DNA from: Nocardia huaxiensis
Lineage (GTDB): Bacteria; Actinomycetota; Actinomycetes; Mycobacteriales; Mycobacteriaceae
Reading direction: 5' to 3'
Assembly (NCBI RefSeq): GCF_013744875.1
Contig: NZ_CP059399.1
Span: 496,001 to 560,000 of the forward strand
DNA length: 64,000 nucleotides
The notes beneath the pieces are model-generated. The model worked only from the letters and a program-made list of their open reading frames with translations, had not been told where the DNA came from and made no database searches. The position numbers and the translations under genes were made by a program. Shown in pieces: positions 35,523 to 44,187 of this stretch (the stretch's first letter is position 1; the number at the start of each line of letters is the position of its first letter).

Positions 35523-37166
35523 CTAGGGGTGATGCCCGTTGCCGGAAGCGCCGTTCTCCTGCGCCCGGCGCAGCACCGCCAGCTGCTGATGCTCGGCCTC
35601 CCGTGCGGTGGCGGCATTCTGATCGCGTTCCTCCGGCGGGTCCGCGCGGAAGAACGTCCCGCTGCCGGGCCGCCCGGCCGCGCCGAGCTCGTTCATCTTC
35701 CGGGGCACCTTCGCGCCCTGGTATTCGAGCGGAATCGGATGCCCGTGCTCGTCCACGCCGCCCAGCGGCTGATGCACCTCGATGTACTCGCCGTGCGGAA
35801 GTCGCCGCACCACACCGGTTTCCACGCCGTGCTCCAGAATCGACCGGTCGCTGCGCTGCAATCCCAGACACAGTCGGTAGGCGGCGTAGTAGGCCAGCGG
35901 CGGCGCCAGCAGCAGCGCGATGCGGAAGAACCAGGTGGTCGCATTGAGCGAGATGTGGAACTGCAGCGCGATGATGTCGTTGACGCAGGCCAGCGTGAGA
36001 ATCAGATAGAACATGAGCGCCATGGCCCCGATCGCGGTGCGCACGGGCACATCTCGCGGCCGCTGCAGCAGGTTGTGCCGGGCCACGCGGTCGCCGGTGA
36101 GCCGCTTCTCGATCCACGGATAGCCGATGAGCAGGCCGAAGATCAGCGGCATCATGACCGCGACGGAGAACGCGCCGGGCACGGTGTGGCCGAAGATGTA
36201 GAGCTCCCAGGCCGGGAACAGGCGCAGGAATCCGTCGGTCCACATCATGTAGAAGTCGGGCTGCGTGCCGGCGGAGACCTGGGACGGGTTGTAGGGCCCC
36301 AGATTCCAGATCGGATTGATCTGCAATACGCCGCCCATGATGGCCAGCACGCCGAGCGTGAACGCGAAGTACGCGCCCTGGTCCAGCGAGAACACCGGCA
36401 CGATGCGGGTGCCGATGACATTGCGTTCGGTTCGTCCGGGCCCCGGGTACTGCGTGTGCTTCTGGTACCAGACCAGCGCGATGTGCGCGACGATGAGCGC
36501 CAGCATGATGCCCGGGAACAGCAGCACGTGCGCGATGTAGAGCCGCGGCAGGATGATGGTGCCGGGGAATTCGTCGCCGAATATCAGCCATTCCAGCCAG
36601 GTTCCGATGATCGGCGTGCCCAGCGGAATGCCGGCGAAGGCGGCGCGCAACCCGGTGCCCGACAGCAGATCATCGGGCAGCGAGTAGCCGAAGAAACCTT
36701 CGAACATGGCGATGATCAGCAGGATTCCGCCGATCACCCAGTTCGCCTCGCGCGGTTTGCGGAACGCGCCGGTGAAGAAGACACGGCACAGGTGCACGAT
36801 CATGGCGGCGGTGAAAAGCAGTGCGGCCCAATGGTGTACCTGGCGCACGAAGAGTCCGCCGCGCACGTCGAAGGAGATCTCCAGCGCGGTCTCGTAGGCG
36901 CGGGACATGGTGACGCCGTGCAGGGGCTGATAGGACCCGTTGTAGACGACCTCGGACATGGAGGGGTCGAAGAACAAGGTCAGATAGACGCCGGACAGCA
37001 GCAGCACGATGAAGCTGTACAGCGCGATCTCACCGAGCAGGAACGACCAGTGCGTCGGAAAGACCTTGTTGATGGAGCGTTTGAGGAACGCGGCCGCCTG
37101 ATATCGCTCGTCGGCCTCATCGGCCTGACGCGCGACGGAATCGCCGATCCGATTTCGAGTTGCCAT
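35523..37166 (-). CDS. qcrB: Cytochrome bc1 complex cytochrome b subunit, solitary copy
   Basis: A 547-residue actinobacterial QcrB that oxidises menaquinol in the bc1-aa3 supercomplex. The core is intact: [17 protein letters not shown], the heme-ligand His region [19 protein letters not shown], a second set around [15 protein letters not shown] and IVAHIALVW, the Qo-site motif PDFYMMW, and the long C-terminal extension typical of this phylum. It is not followed or preceded by qcrC, qcrA or ctaE, so it is a separate paralogue of the operon-borne gene expected elsewhere. ATG 37164-37166 is preferred; GTG 37175 is possible. Confidence 0.93.
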   Translation of the reverse strand: MATRNRIGDSVARQADEADERYQAAAFLKRSINKVFPTHWSFLLGEIALYSFIVLLLSGVYLTLFFDPSMSEVVYNGSYQPLHGVTMSRAYETALEISFDVRGGLFVRQVHHWAALLFTAAMIVHLCRVFFTGAFRKPREANWVIGGILLIIAMFEGFFGYSLPDDLLSGTGLRAAFAGIPLGTPIIGTWLEWLIFGDEFPGTIILPRLYIAHVLLFPGIMLALIVAHIALVWYQKHTQYPGPGRTERNVIGTRIVPVFSLDQGAYFAFTLGVLAIMGGVLQINPIWNLGPYNPSQVSAGTQPDFYMMWTDGFLRLFPAWELYIFGHTVPGAFSVAVMMPLIFGLLIGYPWIEKRLTGDRVARHNLLQRPRDVPVRTAIGAMALMFYLILTLACVNDIIALQFHISLNATTWFFRIALLLAPPLAYYAAYRLCLGLQRSDRSILEHGVETGVVRRLPHGEYIEVHQPLGGVDEHGHPIPLEYQGAKVPRKMNELGAAGRPGSGTFFRADPPEERDQNAATAREAEHQQLAVLRRAQENGASGNGHHP

Positions 37167-37263
37167 TACGGTCACCCCGCCCCCGGGAGAGTACTAAGGC
37201 TTCTACTACAAACGGTAGCACCCGGAGGGGTTGGGCCGTACCCGCTTTCGATAGGCTCCCGGA

Positions 37264-38643
37264 GTGAATTCCCTGGCGCCCCGGGACGCCACCATGTATT
37301 GGCTGTCCGCCCGCACGCGAAACGATCTGTTTCTGCTCTACTGCTTCGCGGACACGGGAGTACCCACAGCGGAACTGCGTGAAACGCTGTCCCGCCGAAT
37401 CATTCGCATTCCGGATTTGCTGGTACACGTGCTGGATACTCCTGCAAACATTGCGTATCCGATTTGGGCGCCTTGCGAATTCATTGACGAGCAGTGCCTG
37501 GTCCACGACCTCCCCGAAGCGACCTGGGCCAACCTCACCACCGCCCTCGGCGACCTCCTGAACACCGGAGTGCAAGCGCAACACCGCCCGTGGCGACTGC
37601 ACCTGTTCCGCGATATCTCGAACGCCCCCGGCTTCGATCCCGGCGAACCGGCCCTGGTCGCGGTCCTCCAGCTCTCCCACGCCCTCACCGACGGCCGCCG
37701 CGCAGCAGAAATCGCCCGCACCCTGTTCACCGACACCGCCGCCGACACCCCGCCCCCGTCACTCCCTTCGTGGCATGCCGGGATGACAGGCTGGTCTGCC
37801 GCCGCGCGCGCACTTCCGCGGATTCCGATCGATTTGGCGCGCACCGTGATTCGCGGTGTGGCAGCTGCCCGCGCGCAGCGCGAACTGTCCGACCTGACGG
37901 CGGCGGGCATGATCCCACCGCCCCCTCCGACCGTGGCGCCGAACGCTTTCAACGGCGGGGGAGCGGAACCCTCCTCGCACGCCGTCCGCATGCTCGTGCG
38001 TGACGCAGCCGAGTTTCAGGTGCCCGGATTCACCGTGACAACTGTCGCCGCGACCGCGATCTCCCTCGCCATGCAGCGCTACCTTGTGGATTGCGGCCAC
38101 CCCACCGGCGAATTGCGCGCCCAGATCCCCATGGCGGTTGCCGCTGATGAAATGACCCGCAACAGCTATCGCGACCTTTCGATCGACCTGTGCACCGGCG
38201 AGCCGGATCCGCACCACCGCGCCGCCCGCATAGCCGCCGAGCTGATCACCCGCCGAACCCGCGCGGAGCACCCGCTCCAGGACGCCCAGTCGGCCGCGAC
38301 CGCCGCCCTGCCCGCTCCGCTGCTACACCGTGACGTGACCGGATATCCGATAAATCAACTCCCGGAACAGGTTTCGGGCCACACCGTCATCTCCAGCGTG
38401 CACCGCGGCCCGGCGGATCTGACCTTGGGCGGCGGCCCGGTGCGTTTCACCGCAGGCTTCCCAGCTCTCGGCTCGGTCATGCATCTGACGCACGGCGTGC
38501 ACGGTCTCGGTGACACCGTGACGATTTCGGTTCACGCCGACCCCGAGTTCATCGATGTGGACTCCTACGCGGGTTTGCTGGACGCGACCCTGTCGGATAT
38601 GGCCCTGTCGGACGCAAAAAAGGAACCCGCCCGGCCATCGTGA
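37264..38643 (+). CDS. Wax ester synthase/diacylglycerol acyltransferase-like protein
   Basis: A 459-residue WS/DGAT-type protein. The N-terminal acyltransferase half has the active-site region LQLSHALTDGRRAAE near residue 142, where HHxxxDG is expected: the second His, Asp and Gly are kept, the first His is Ser. The C-terminal half shows AQIPMAVAADEMTRNSY and a GxxN-like ending. Family members make wax esters or triacylglycerol; the altered motif and divergent N-terminus leave activity uncertain. TAGGCT (37252-37257) lies 6 nt before GTG 37264, a leaderless start. Confidence 0.72.
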   Translation: MNSLAPRDATMYWLSARTRNDLFLLYCFADTGVPTAELRETLSRRIIRIPDLLVHVLDTPANIAYPIWAPCEFIDEQCLVHDLPEATWANLTTALGDLLNTGVQAQHRPWRLHLFRDISNAPGFDPGEPALVAVLQLSHALTDGRRAAEIARTLFTDTAADTPPPSLPSWHAGMTGWSAAARALPRIPIDLARTVIRGVAAARAQRELSDLTAAGMIPPPPPTVAPNAFNGGGAEPSSHAVRMLVRDAAEFQVPGFTVTTVAATAISLAMQRYLVDCGHPTGELRAQIPMAVAADEMTRNSYRDLSIDLCTGEPDPHHRAARIAAELITRRTRAEHPLQDAQSAATAALPAPLLHRDVTGYPINQLPEQVSGHTVISSVHRGPADLTLGGGPVRFTAGFPALGSVMHLTHGVHGLGDTVTISVHADPEFIDVDSYAGLLDATLSDMALSDAKKEPARPS

Positions 38644-38656
38644 CCGAACGGGTTCC
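38622..38656 (+). terminator. Terminator overlapping the end of the WS/DGAT gene
   Basis: GGAACCCG (38622-38629) and CGGGTTCC (38649-38656) flank the stop codon and are followed by a T/C-rich run. Confidence 0.6.
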
Positions 38657-38764
38657 CTTGCTCCTCTTAAAGATATAGCGCACTCCCGGGGTTGCGGCAA
38701 GGCCCCGGTGATGCTGCAGAATCGCTCCCCTAACCGGAACCTGCGGACAAATGGGAGTCACCGA

Positions 38765-40303
38765 ATGCGCGTAATGGACACCGACGTGATCATCGTGGGT
38801 GCCGGTCCGACCGGGCTGATGCTCGCCACCGAGCTGCGCCTGGCCGGAGTGCGACCGCTGGTACTGGAACGCCGCCTGCAGCACAGCAGCGTCCCCAAGG
38901 CGAGCGGCCTGGGCGGCCAGATCCTGGACCTGCTGCACTATCGCGGTGCGCTGGAGCCGATCTTCGAGGCCAGCGGCGGCTACCATCCCGCGGCCCGATT
39001 CCCGTTCGGCGGTGTGCATCTGGATTTCACCCAGCTGGTGGATCCGCCGATGCGGGCGATGCCGCTGCCCCAGGCACGGCTCGAGGAACTGCTCACCGAC
39101 CGCCTCACCACGCTCGGCGGTGAGGTGCATCGCGGCCACGAGGTGATCGCGGTGGAGCAGGACGAGCGCACCGTCACCGCGCAGGTGCAGGGTCCGGACG
39201 GCCCGTACCGCGTGACCGCCCGCTTCCTGGTGGGCTGCGACGGCGGCCGCAGCCGGATTCGCGATATGGCCGGAATCTCGTTCGAGGGCACCACCTATCC
39301 GGAGGTGAACCGTTTCGCGACGGTCGAGCTGCCGGACGCGGTGACCGTGCTCGACAACGGTGATCTGGACATCCCCGGATTCGGCCGTCTCGCTTCGGGT
39401 TTCACACGCACCGAGCGCGGCCTGTTCGCCTTCGGAGCCGCCATCCCCGGCGAGCCCCTCAGCGTCTTCACCACCGAGGACGAACTCACCGAATACGACA
39501 ACGACGACCCCCTGACCCTCCCCGAACTGCGCGCCAGCATCCACCGCGTACTCGGCGTGGACCTGGCCGTCGCGAATCCAACCCGGCTGTCCCGCTTCAC
39601 CTTCCAGGCCCGCCAAGCAGACCGCTACCGCGCGGGCCGCATCCTGCTCGCCGGCGACGCGGCCCACCAGTTCCCCGCCACCGGCATAGCCCTGAACGCG
39701 GGCATGCTCGACACCGTCAACCTCGCCTGGAAACTGGGCGCAGCAGTACACGGCTGGGCCCCGGACGCCCTCCTCGACACCTACCATGCCGAACGTCACT
39801 TCGCGGGCGAGCGCACCATGCTGCACGCCCAGGCCCAGGTGGCCCTGCGCCGCGGCACCGACCCCGCCGCCGACGCCCTCCGTGCGGTCTTCCAGGAGCT
39901 GGTCACCGACGAACCGGCCTTGCGCCGCATGGGTTCCATGATCGCCGGCACCAATTTCCGCTACTCCCTGCCCAATCCGAACGGTCACACCCTCACCGGC
40001 GCATTCGCCCCCGACCTCCCGCTGCACACCGACGACGGCGTCACCACCGTCGCCGCCCTCATGCCCCCCGCCCGCCCCGTCCTGCTCGACCTGGCCGACC
40101 GCGCGGATCTCCGTGAGCTCGCGGCGGATTGGTCCGACCGCGTCGACATCGTCCAGGCCAAGACCGAGGATCGCCCCGCCGACCTGATCCTCATCCGCCC
40201 CGACGCCCACATCGCCTACGCGGCCACGATCGACGAGCCCACCGACACCGCTGCCCCCGCCCTGCGCGAGGCCCTCACCCGCTGGTTCGGCGCTCCCGCC
40301 TGA
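38765..40303 (+). CDS. FAD-dependent aromatic monooxygenase (PheA/TfdB family)
   Basis: A 512-residue single-component flavin hydroxylase: GXGXXG motif in DVIIVGAGPTGLMLATEL near residues 8-25, the DG motif FLVGCDGGRSRIR, and the FAD ribityl motif ILLAGDAAHQFPATGIALNAG, where G-x-N/Q is conserved. The C-terminal thioredoxin-like domain ends LREALTRWFGAPA. It resembles the rifampicin monooxygenase (Rox)/polyketide hydroxylase group, but that alone does not set the substrate. Start ATG 38765 with GGGAG 7 nt upstream. It stands alone with a terminator on each side. Confidence 0.87.
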   Translation: MRVMDTDVIIVGAGPTGLMLATELRLAGVRPLVLERRLQHSSVPKASGLGGQILDLLHYRGALEPIFEASGGYHPAARFPFGGVHLDFTQLVDPPMRAMPLPQARLEELLTDRLTTLGGEVHRGHEVIAVEQDERTVTAQVQGPDGPYRVTARFLVGCDGGRSRIRDMAGISFEGTTYPEVNRFATVELPDAVTVLDNGDLDIPGFGRLASGFTRTERGLFAFGAAIPGEPLSVFTTEDELTEYDNDDPLTLPELRASIHRVLGVDLAVANPTRLSRFTFQARQADRYRAGRILLAGDAAHQFPATGIALNAGMLDTVNLAWKLGAAVHGWAPDALLDTYHAERHFAGERTMLHAQAQVALRRGTDPAADALRAVFQELVTDEPALRRMGSMIAGTNFRYSLPNPNGHTLTGAFAPDLPLHTDDGVTTVAALMPPARPVLLDLADRADLRELAADWSDRVDIVQAKTEDRPADLILIRPDAHIAYAATIDEPTDTAAPALREALTRWFGAPA

Positions 40304-40321
40304 CATCCCTGCCGAATACGG

Positions 40322-40355
40322 CGAAGGCCCCGACCGGAATCGGTCGGGGCCTTCG
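40322..40355 (+). terminator. Terminator after the FAD monooxygenase
   Basis: CGAAGGCCCCGACCG and CGGTCGGGGCCTTCG form a perfect 15-bp stem around GAAT. A near copy lies at 43999-44034. Confidence 0.88.
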
Positions 40356-40464
40356 TGCCGGCGAGTGGATTTCCGGAGCTACACCCATGTTGAGCTGCGG
40401 GAAAATGATCTGACAGGTGAGCGGCCGGACTACAATTCCATAGCGTGCCGAGGGAGGGAGCGGC

Positions 40465-41298
40465 GTGAGTGATCCGATTCTGACCGGCGCTCTGGTGTGG
40501 CTGGCCACGCGGATAGCCGAGGCTGGGATTTCCAAGCTCGTCGACAGGGGCATCGACAGTGTGTCCGGTGGCGGGCTCGATGCGCGGCTGGCTTCGGCTT
40601 CGAACGATGGCGCGCAACGGATCATCGTTCAGCGGCACAATCTGGTCGGCGGCGCCCGCCCAACCAGCGACCTCGATATCGACGTCCGGCGACCCGCATT
40701 CGCGAGGCCGGTGGGACACGAGCCGGTGTTCCTGACATTGCAGCAGTTCACCGATCGCAGCGGGGGCATCGTATTCCCGATGATCCTCGGCGAAACGGCG
40801 CACATGACGGTCCCTCGGGACGACTACTTCATCGCCGCTCTCGTCGTCCGGCTGCCCGAACAACGAGACGAACTCCCGACGTTACGTGCCGTCGGCCAAG
40901 CCCGTCATTTCGTCGCCGGAAACGACACCACCCGCGTCGAAATCCAGGTCGAGCGAGCGACCATCGACCACTTGCTCCAACTCGGCCTGTTCCACAACAA
41001 TCAAAGCGTTTTCAACCTGCCGCCACCGCCTCCGCGATCGAATGCCGCTCCAGGACAGTGGAATTCGAGCACATCGACTGTGCCGGGACAGCCGAACTCC
41101 AGCACAACGACTGGTTCAGCGCAGGCGGATCCCTGGAACGGCTGTCGAGTGCGGCTCCCGTCCGGCCGTCGCTGCGGCAGACTCTTGAAAGACGGTCGAG
41201 GCATACTGTGCGATCAGCATTCCCAAGCCCTCGAGTTCGGGCACCGATTGATAGATCACCTCACCGGACTTCGGATTGTCGATCCGCCGTGGAAGTGA
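40465..41298 (+). CDS. Hypothetical protein with C-terminal Cys/His cluster
   Basis: A 277-residue protein of unknown family. The N-terminal ~180 residues look like a mixed alpha/beta domain (FLTLQQFTDRSGGIVFPM; FIAALVVRLPEQRDELP). A Ser/Thr/Asn/Pro-rich linker of ~45 residues follows, then a compact C-terminal module with C-x9-C-x11-C-x2-H (from CRVRL to LCDQH), a plausible zinc-binding knuckle. Start GTG 40465 with GAGGGAGGGAG upstream. It is followed 74 nt later by an HTH protein on the same strand. Confidence 0.55.
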   Translation: MSDPILTGALVWLATRIAEAGISKLVDRGIDSVSGGGLDARLASASNDGAQRIIVQRHNLVGGARPTSDLDIDVRRPAFARPVGHEPVFLTLQQFTDRSGGIVFPMILGETAHMTVPRDDYFIAALVVRLPEQRDELPTLRAVGQARHFVAGNDTTRVEIQVERATIDHLLQLGLFHNNQSVFNLPPPPPRSNAAPGQWNSSTSTVPGQPNSSTTTGSAQADPWNGCRVRLPSGRRCGRLLKDGRGILCDQHSQALEFGHRLIDHLTGLRIVDPPWK

Positions 41299-41372
41299 AG
41301 CGGCCACTCAGCCGGTGGGGACAGCCGAACCCACGGCCAGCATTTCGATCAACCTGAGAGGCGGTCGCCGCT

Positions 41373-41972
41373 ATGGAAGCGCGCACCGAGACCTTGCCCG
41401 GCCCTCGCGTCATCGCCCCGGAGATCGCCGCGAGCTACGGGCGCGCGGTGAGCACCGTCCAACAACAGTGGATGACCAACGAGCATTGGCCCCCTGTCGT
41501 CGGCAAACGCGGGCGGTGGAATGAGTACGACGCCGCTGAGGTCGCCGCTGTCGTCAGTGAGCATTTCGTACGTGAGTACCAGGGAGCCGGTCATCCGGAC
41601 GACCTGCTGACCGTCGCCGAGATCGCTGAATACACAGGGCTTTCCGGTGGGACGATCCGTGCCGACATCTCCCGTGGCCGGATCCGGCGCGACCCGGACG
41701 ACCACACTGACGGCGTGAAGCGATGGAAGCGCTCGACGATCGACGCGGCCATGGAAGGACGTCGGCGATACACGCGCCCCTCGGAGCCCGCGGCCCCGGC
41801 CGATACCGAGCTCGTCATCCGAATCACGGTGCCTGCGGCCGCATCCGACGACTCGCAGCCGTGGGCCGCACAGCTGCTCGAACAGCTCGCCCCGCTAGAC
41901 GCACGGGTGCGTCGGAGCGGCGGAACTATTCGGATCACGGCGGACGGCCGCAACATTACTTCCGAGGCGTAG
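41373..41972 (+). CDS. Predicted DNA-binding protein with two HTH-like segments
   Basis: A 199-residue protein. Residues ~8-60 (IAPEIAASYGRAVSTVQQQW ... WNEYDAAEVAAVV) resemble a first MerR/excisionase-like helix-turn-helix, and ~75-125 (LLTVAEIAEYTGLSGGTIRA ... KRWKRSTIDAAM) a second. The C-terminal ~65 residues contain a beta-rich segment LVIRITVPAAASDD. A regulator or excisionase-like factor is plausible; no integrase is nearby. Confidence 0.6.
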   Translation: MEARTETLPGPRVIAPEIAASYGRAVSTVQQQWMTNEHWPPVVGKRGRWNEYDAAEVAAVVSEHFVREYQGAGHPDDLLTVAEIAEYTGLSGGTIRADISRGRIRRDPDDHTDGVKRWKRSTIDAAMEGRRRYTRPSEPAAPADTELVIRITVPAAASDDSQPWAAQLLEQLAPLDARVRRSGGTIRITADGRNITSEA

Positions 41973-42015
41973 CCGCAGTGTCGGCCAGTCGATTCATCGG
42001 CTCGCCCCGGGCCGC

Positions 42016-42357
42016 TCATTCGGCCCGCATCTCCTCGGGCAGCTGACCGGCGCTCCAACGGGCGTACGTCCTCTCCGGCTGAACGGTGATCACATCCGCC
42101 ACCCGCACCAGGGCCTCGGGGATGTCGCCGCCGAAGTGGTCGGCGCTGGGCACCACGATCGCTTCGGCCCCGGTGTTTCGGATGACATTGATCAATCGCT
42201 GGATCGGATCGTCGGTACGTTGGCTGAAAACAACAGTTTTCGCGAGGGTGTAGCCGAGACGCGCTGCCCGGCCGCGGTTTTGGTGTTCATCCCATTGCTT
42301 CCGCGCTCCGGAGATGTCGGAGCGCAGATAGCCTATGGCGGTGGCGTGTCCGAACAT
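42016..42357 (-). CDS. Hypothetical protein, 113 aa, resolvase-N-terminal-like
   Basis: A small alpha/beta protein: ATAIGYLRSDISGARKQWDE, RAARLGYTLAKTVVFSQ, DPIQRLINVIRNTGAEAIVV, PSADHFGGDIPEALVRVADV and a C-terminal PERTYARW. The order of strand, helix and GAEAIVVPSxDHFGG resembles the N-terminal domain of serine resolvases, but the catalytic Ser motif (Y-x-R-x-S) and the DNA-binding domain are not present, so it is not an active recombinase. It starts 5 nt after a small membrane-peptide gene and is probably cotranscribed. Confidence 0.55.
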   Translation of the reverse strand: MFGHATAIGYLRSDISGARKQWDEHQNRGRAARLGYTLAKTVVFSQRTDDPIQRLINVIRNTGAEAIVVPSADHFGGDIPEALVRVADVITVQPERTYARWSAGQLPEEMRAE

Positions 42358-42362
42358 CGGCG

Positions 42363-42536
42363 TCACCGCCTGTCGAGGGGGACGTAGGTGCGTGTGGCTT
42401 CGGATGCCAGACGTGCCTGGATCTCGGCGACACTGTGCCCGTACTGGTGGCGTGTGATTGGGGCCGAGTGACCGGATACGGACACTGCGGCGGTGAGCAC
42501 TAGCACAGCGAGCGCAAACGCGAGGATGATTTCCAT
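42363..42536 (-). CDS. Small membrane protein, 57 aa
   Basis: Starts ATG 42534-42536 with GGAGG 8 nt upstream. One hydrophobic segment (IILAFALAVLVLTAAVSV, residues 3-20) and a polar tail of ~35 residues. It leads a likely two-gene operon with the 113-residue protein. No family recognised. Confidence 0.55.
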   Translation of the reverse strand: MEIILAFALAVLVLTAAVSVSGHSAPITRHQYGHSVAEIQARLASEATRTYVPLDRR

Positions 42537-42739
42537 GTCGGGTGCCTCCAGCTCCCTGGACGGTTTTTGGAGTGCACCCGGCGCCAGAGGTGCGCGGAGA
42601 TGTCTGGTGCCGAATGCTGAAACAAGGTTCACCCCAGTAAGATTCGGCTGCAATGGCACTCTCGCTGGCCGAGCCAAAGTGCCACTGGTGCATGTGAGCT
42701 ATCTGTCGGAGTGCTTACGTGCGTAAGGGGCCCGGTCGC

Positions 42740-43900
42740 TCAGTAGTCCAGCTTGATGAGGTCGGCTAGTTCTCTCATCTCATCTGTGAGGGTGCGCCGC
42801 TTGGCGATCATTCGTCCGAGGAGATCGTGGGTGAGTCGCTGTTCGACGAGCCATGCTCGTGCCTCTCGCGAAAGCTGTTGCAGGACTTCGAATGCGGCGT
42901 CGTAGTTGCGCAGTTCCAGATAGGCCGACGCTACATCGAGCAGGTGCCTGTTTCGATTGTCCGATGTTGGCCGCAGGCCCGGCGGCACATCACGGGCCAG
43001 GCGCAACGCCAGGTCGGGCCGGTCGTCGACAACCGCGTTCTCGACGCGTTTCATCGCGACGGTCGCGGGACCGAAGGTGGTCCAGTACTGGTGGTAGCCG
43101 CCGGTCTCACGCCGAATAGCGACAGCCCCGGCCTGCGCCAAGCGCATCATGTCGTCGGCCTCGTCGGGACGGTTGTCCCGGATAGCGGCGGCCGAACCCC
43201 GCAGTAGCAGCCATCCCCACGTGGAGATCTCCTGCTCGGTGGCGATCGACAAGCGCGGCTCGACACGATCGGCCCACCGGATCGCAAGGTTACGCACCTG
43301 CTCGAACTGTCGCTCGACGAGCAGTAGCCAGCACAGGGTGATTACCGCCGAGGCGGCGTCGAGCACATTTCCTGTCGCTTCGGCTTCCGCGAGTGATCGC
43401 TCGAGCGCTACACGCGCAGGGTGCAGCTGGCGGGTTTGCACCATCACCGACCCCGCCAATTGGAGGATGCGTGAACGCATGAGGGAGGACGCACCCTCTC
43501 CTTCGGCGATCAGTTCGGGAAGGATGCGGGACAGGTTCTCATATTCGTTGTCGTGGTAGAGCTTCACCGCAGAGGTGAGTGATTCGCCGAGACCGTGTTC
43601 CTCGGCAGGATCCAATGTCGAAACGCTGCGGGGCGTCATGATTGCTTCGCGGGAGGCACGCCAGATCTCTCCGTCGCGGGTCTCCGGAGGCGTCGGGTCG
43701 GGGCCGAGCAGCATTGTCACTGGGCAACGCAGCGCGACAGCCAGGCGGCGCAGTTTGTCCATTCGAATGTCGTCACGCTCGCCCTGTTCGATCTTCCGGA
43801 TGAACGACAAGGACACGCCCGAGGAGTCGGCAAGCTCGCGTTGGGTCAAGCCTTTCCTCTTGCGGACCGACTGGAGGCGTTCCCCCAGATCCCCACTCAT
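42740..43900 (-). CDS. XRE-family regulator with C-terminal TPR-like region
   Basis: A 386-residue protein. An N-terminal Cro/C1 HTH (LGERLQSVRKRKGLTQRELA then DSSGVSLSFIRKIEQGERDD, residues ~4-43) is followed by ~300 residues of helical repeats of the tetratricopeptide kind. This architecture is shared by pathway and peptide-responsive regulators in Streptomyces and Nocardia. ATG 43898-43900 is chosen because TAGCCT (43908-43913) lies 7 nt upstream; the frame extends to 43969. A DUF397 partner is not adjacent. Confidence 0.82.
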   Translation of the reverse strand: MSGDLGERLQSVRKRKGLTQRELADSSGVSLSFIRKIEQGERDDIRMDKLRRLAVALRCPVTMLLGPDPTPPETRDGEIWRASREAIMTPRSVSTLDPAEEHGLGESLTSAVKLYHDNEYENLSRILPELIAEGEGASSLMRSRILQLAGSVMVQTRQLHPARVALERSLAEAEATGNVLDAASAVITLCWLLLVERQFEQVRNLAIRWADRVEPRLSIATEQEISTWGWLLLRGSAAAIRDNRPDEADDMMRLAQAGAVAIRRETGGYHQYWTTFGPATVAMKRVENAVVDDRPDLALRLARDVPPGLRPTSDNRNRHLLDVASAYLELRNYDAAFEVLQQLSREARAWLVEQRLTHDLLGRMIAKRRTLTDEMRELADLIKLDY

Positions 43901-43998
43901 GTGTTCCAGGCTATGGCGATCAACCACCGTGCGCAGCACAGTCGACAAGCCCACCAGGAAGCTTGTCACCTCGCAGATATCAAAAGCGTTGGGAACGA

Positions 43999-44034
43999 CG
44001 AAGGGCCCCGACCGAAATCGGTCGGGGCCCTTCG
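43999..44034. terminator. Terminator downstream of tRNA-Ser(GGA)
   Basis: CGAAGGGCCCCGACCG and CGGTCGGGGCCCTTCG form a perfect 16-bp stem around AAAT, 5 nt from the tRNA 3' end on the minus strand. Confidence 0.88.
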
Positions 44035-44038
44035 TGAG

Positions 44039-44124
44039 CGGAGGATAGGGGATTTGAACCCCTGAGGGCTGTTAACCCAACCCGCGTTCCAGGCGAGCGC
44101 CATAGGCCACTAGGCGAATCCTCC
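44039..44124 (-). tRNA. tRNA-Ser (anticodon GGA)
   Basis: Reading the minus strand: acceptor GGAGGAT/ATCCTCC, anticodon stem CTCGC/GCGGG with loop CTGGAAC giving GGA, long variable arm, and T-loop GGTTCAAATCC. CCA is not encoded. Confidence 0.95.
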
Positions 44125-44187
44125 GCAGAGCAATATACCGGGTGACCCCCATGAATAACCAAATGGGGTGGTCGGGGGCGGTTCCGG

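Noticed and set aside
38765..40303. Naming the FAD monooxygenase as rifampicin monooxygenase (rox)
   Set aside because: Similarity covers the whole PheA/TfdB group and no diagnostic residues for rifampicin could be confirmed by eye.
42016..42357. Active serine recombinase
   Set aside because: The catalytic Ser context and the DNA-binding domain are missing.
40322..44034. Terminator copies read as att sites of an integrated element
   Set aside because: Both are ordinary hairpin terminators, differ by an inserted base pair, and no integrase or tRNA 3'-end duplicate was seen.
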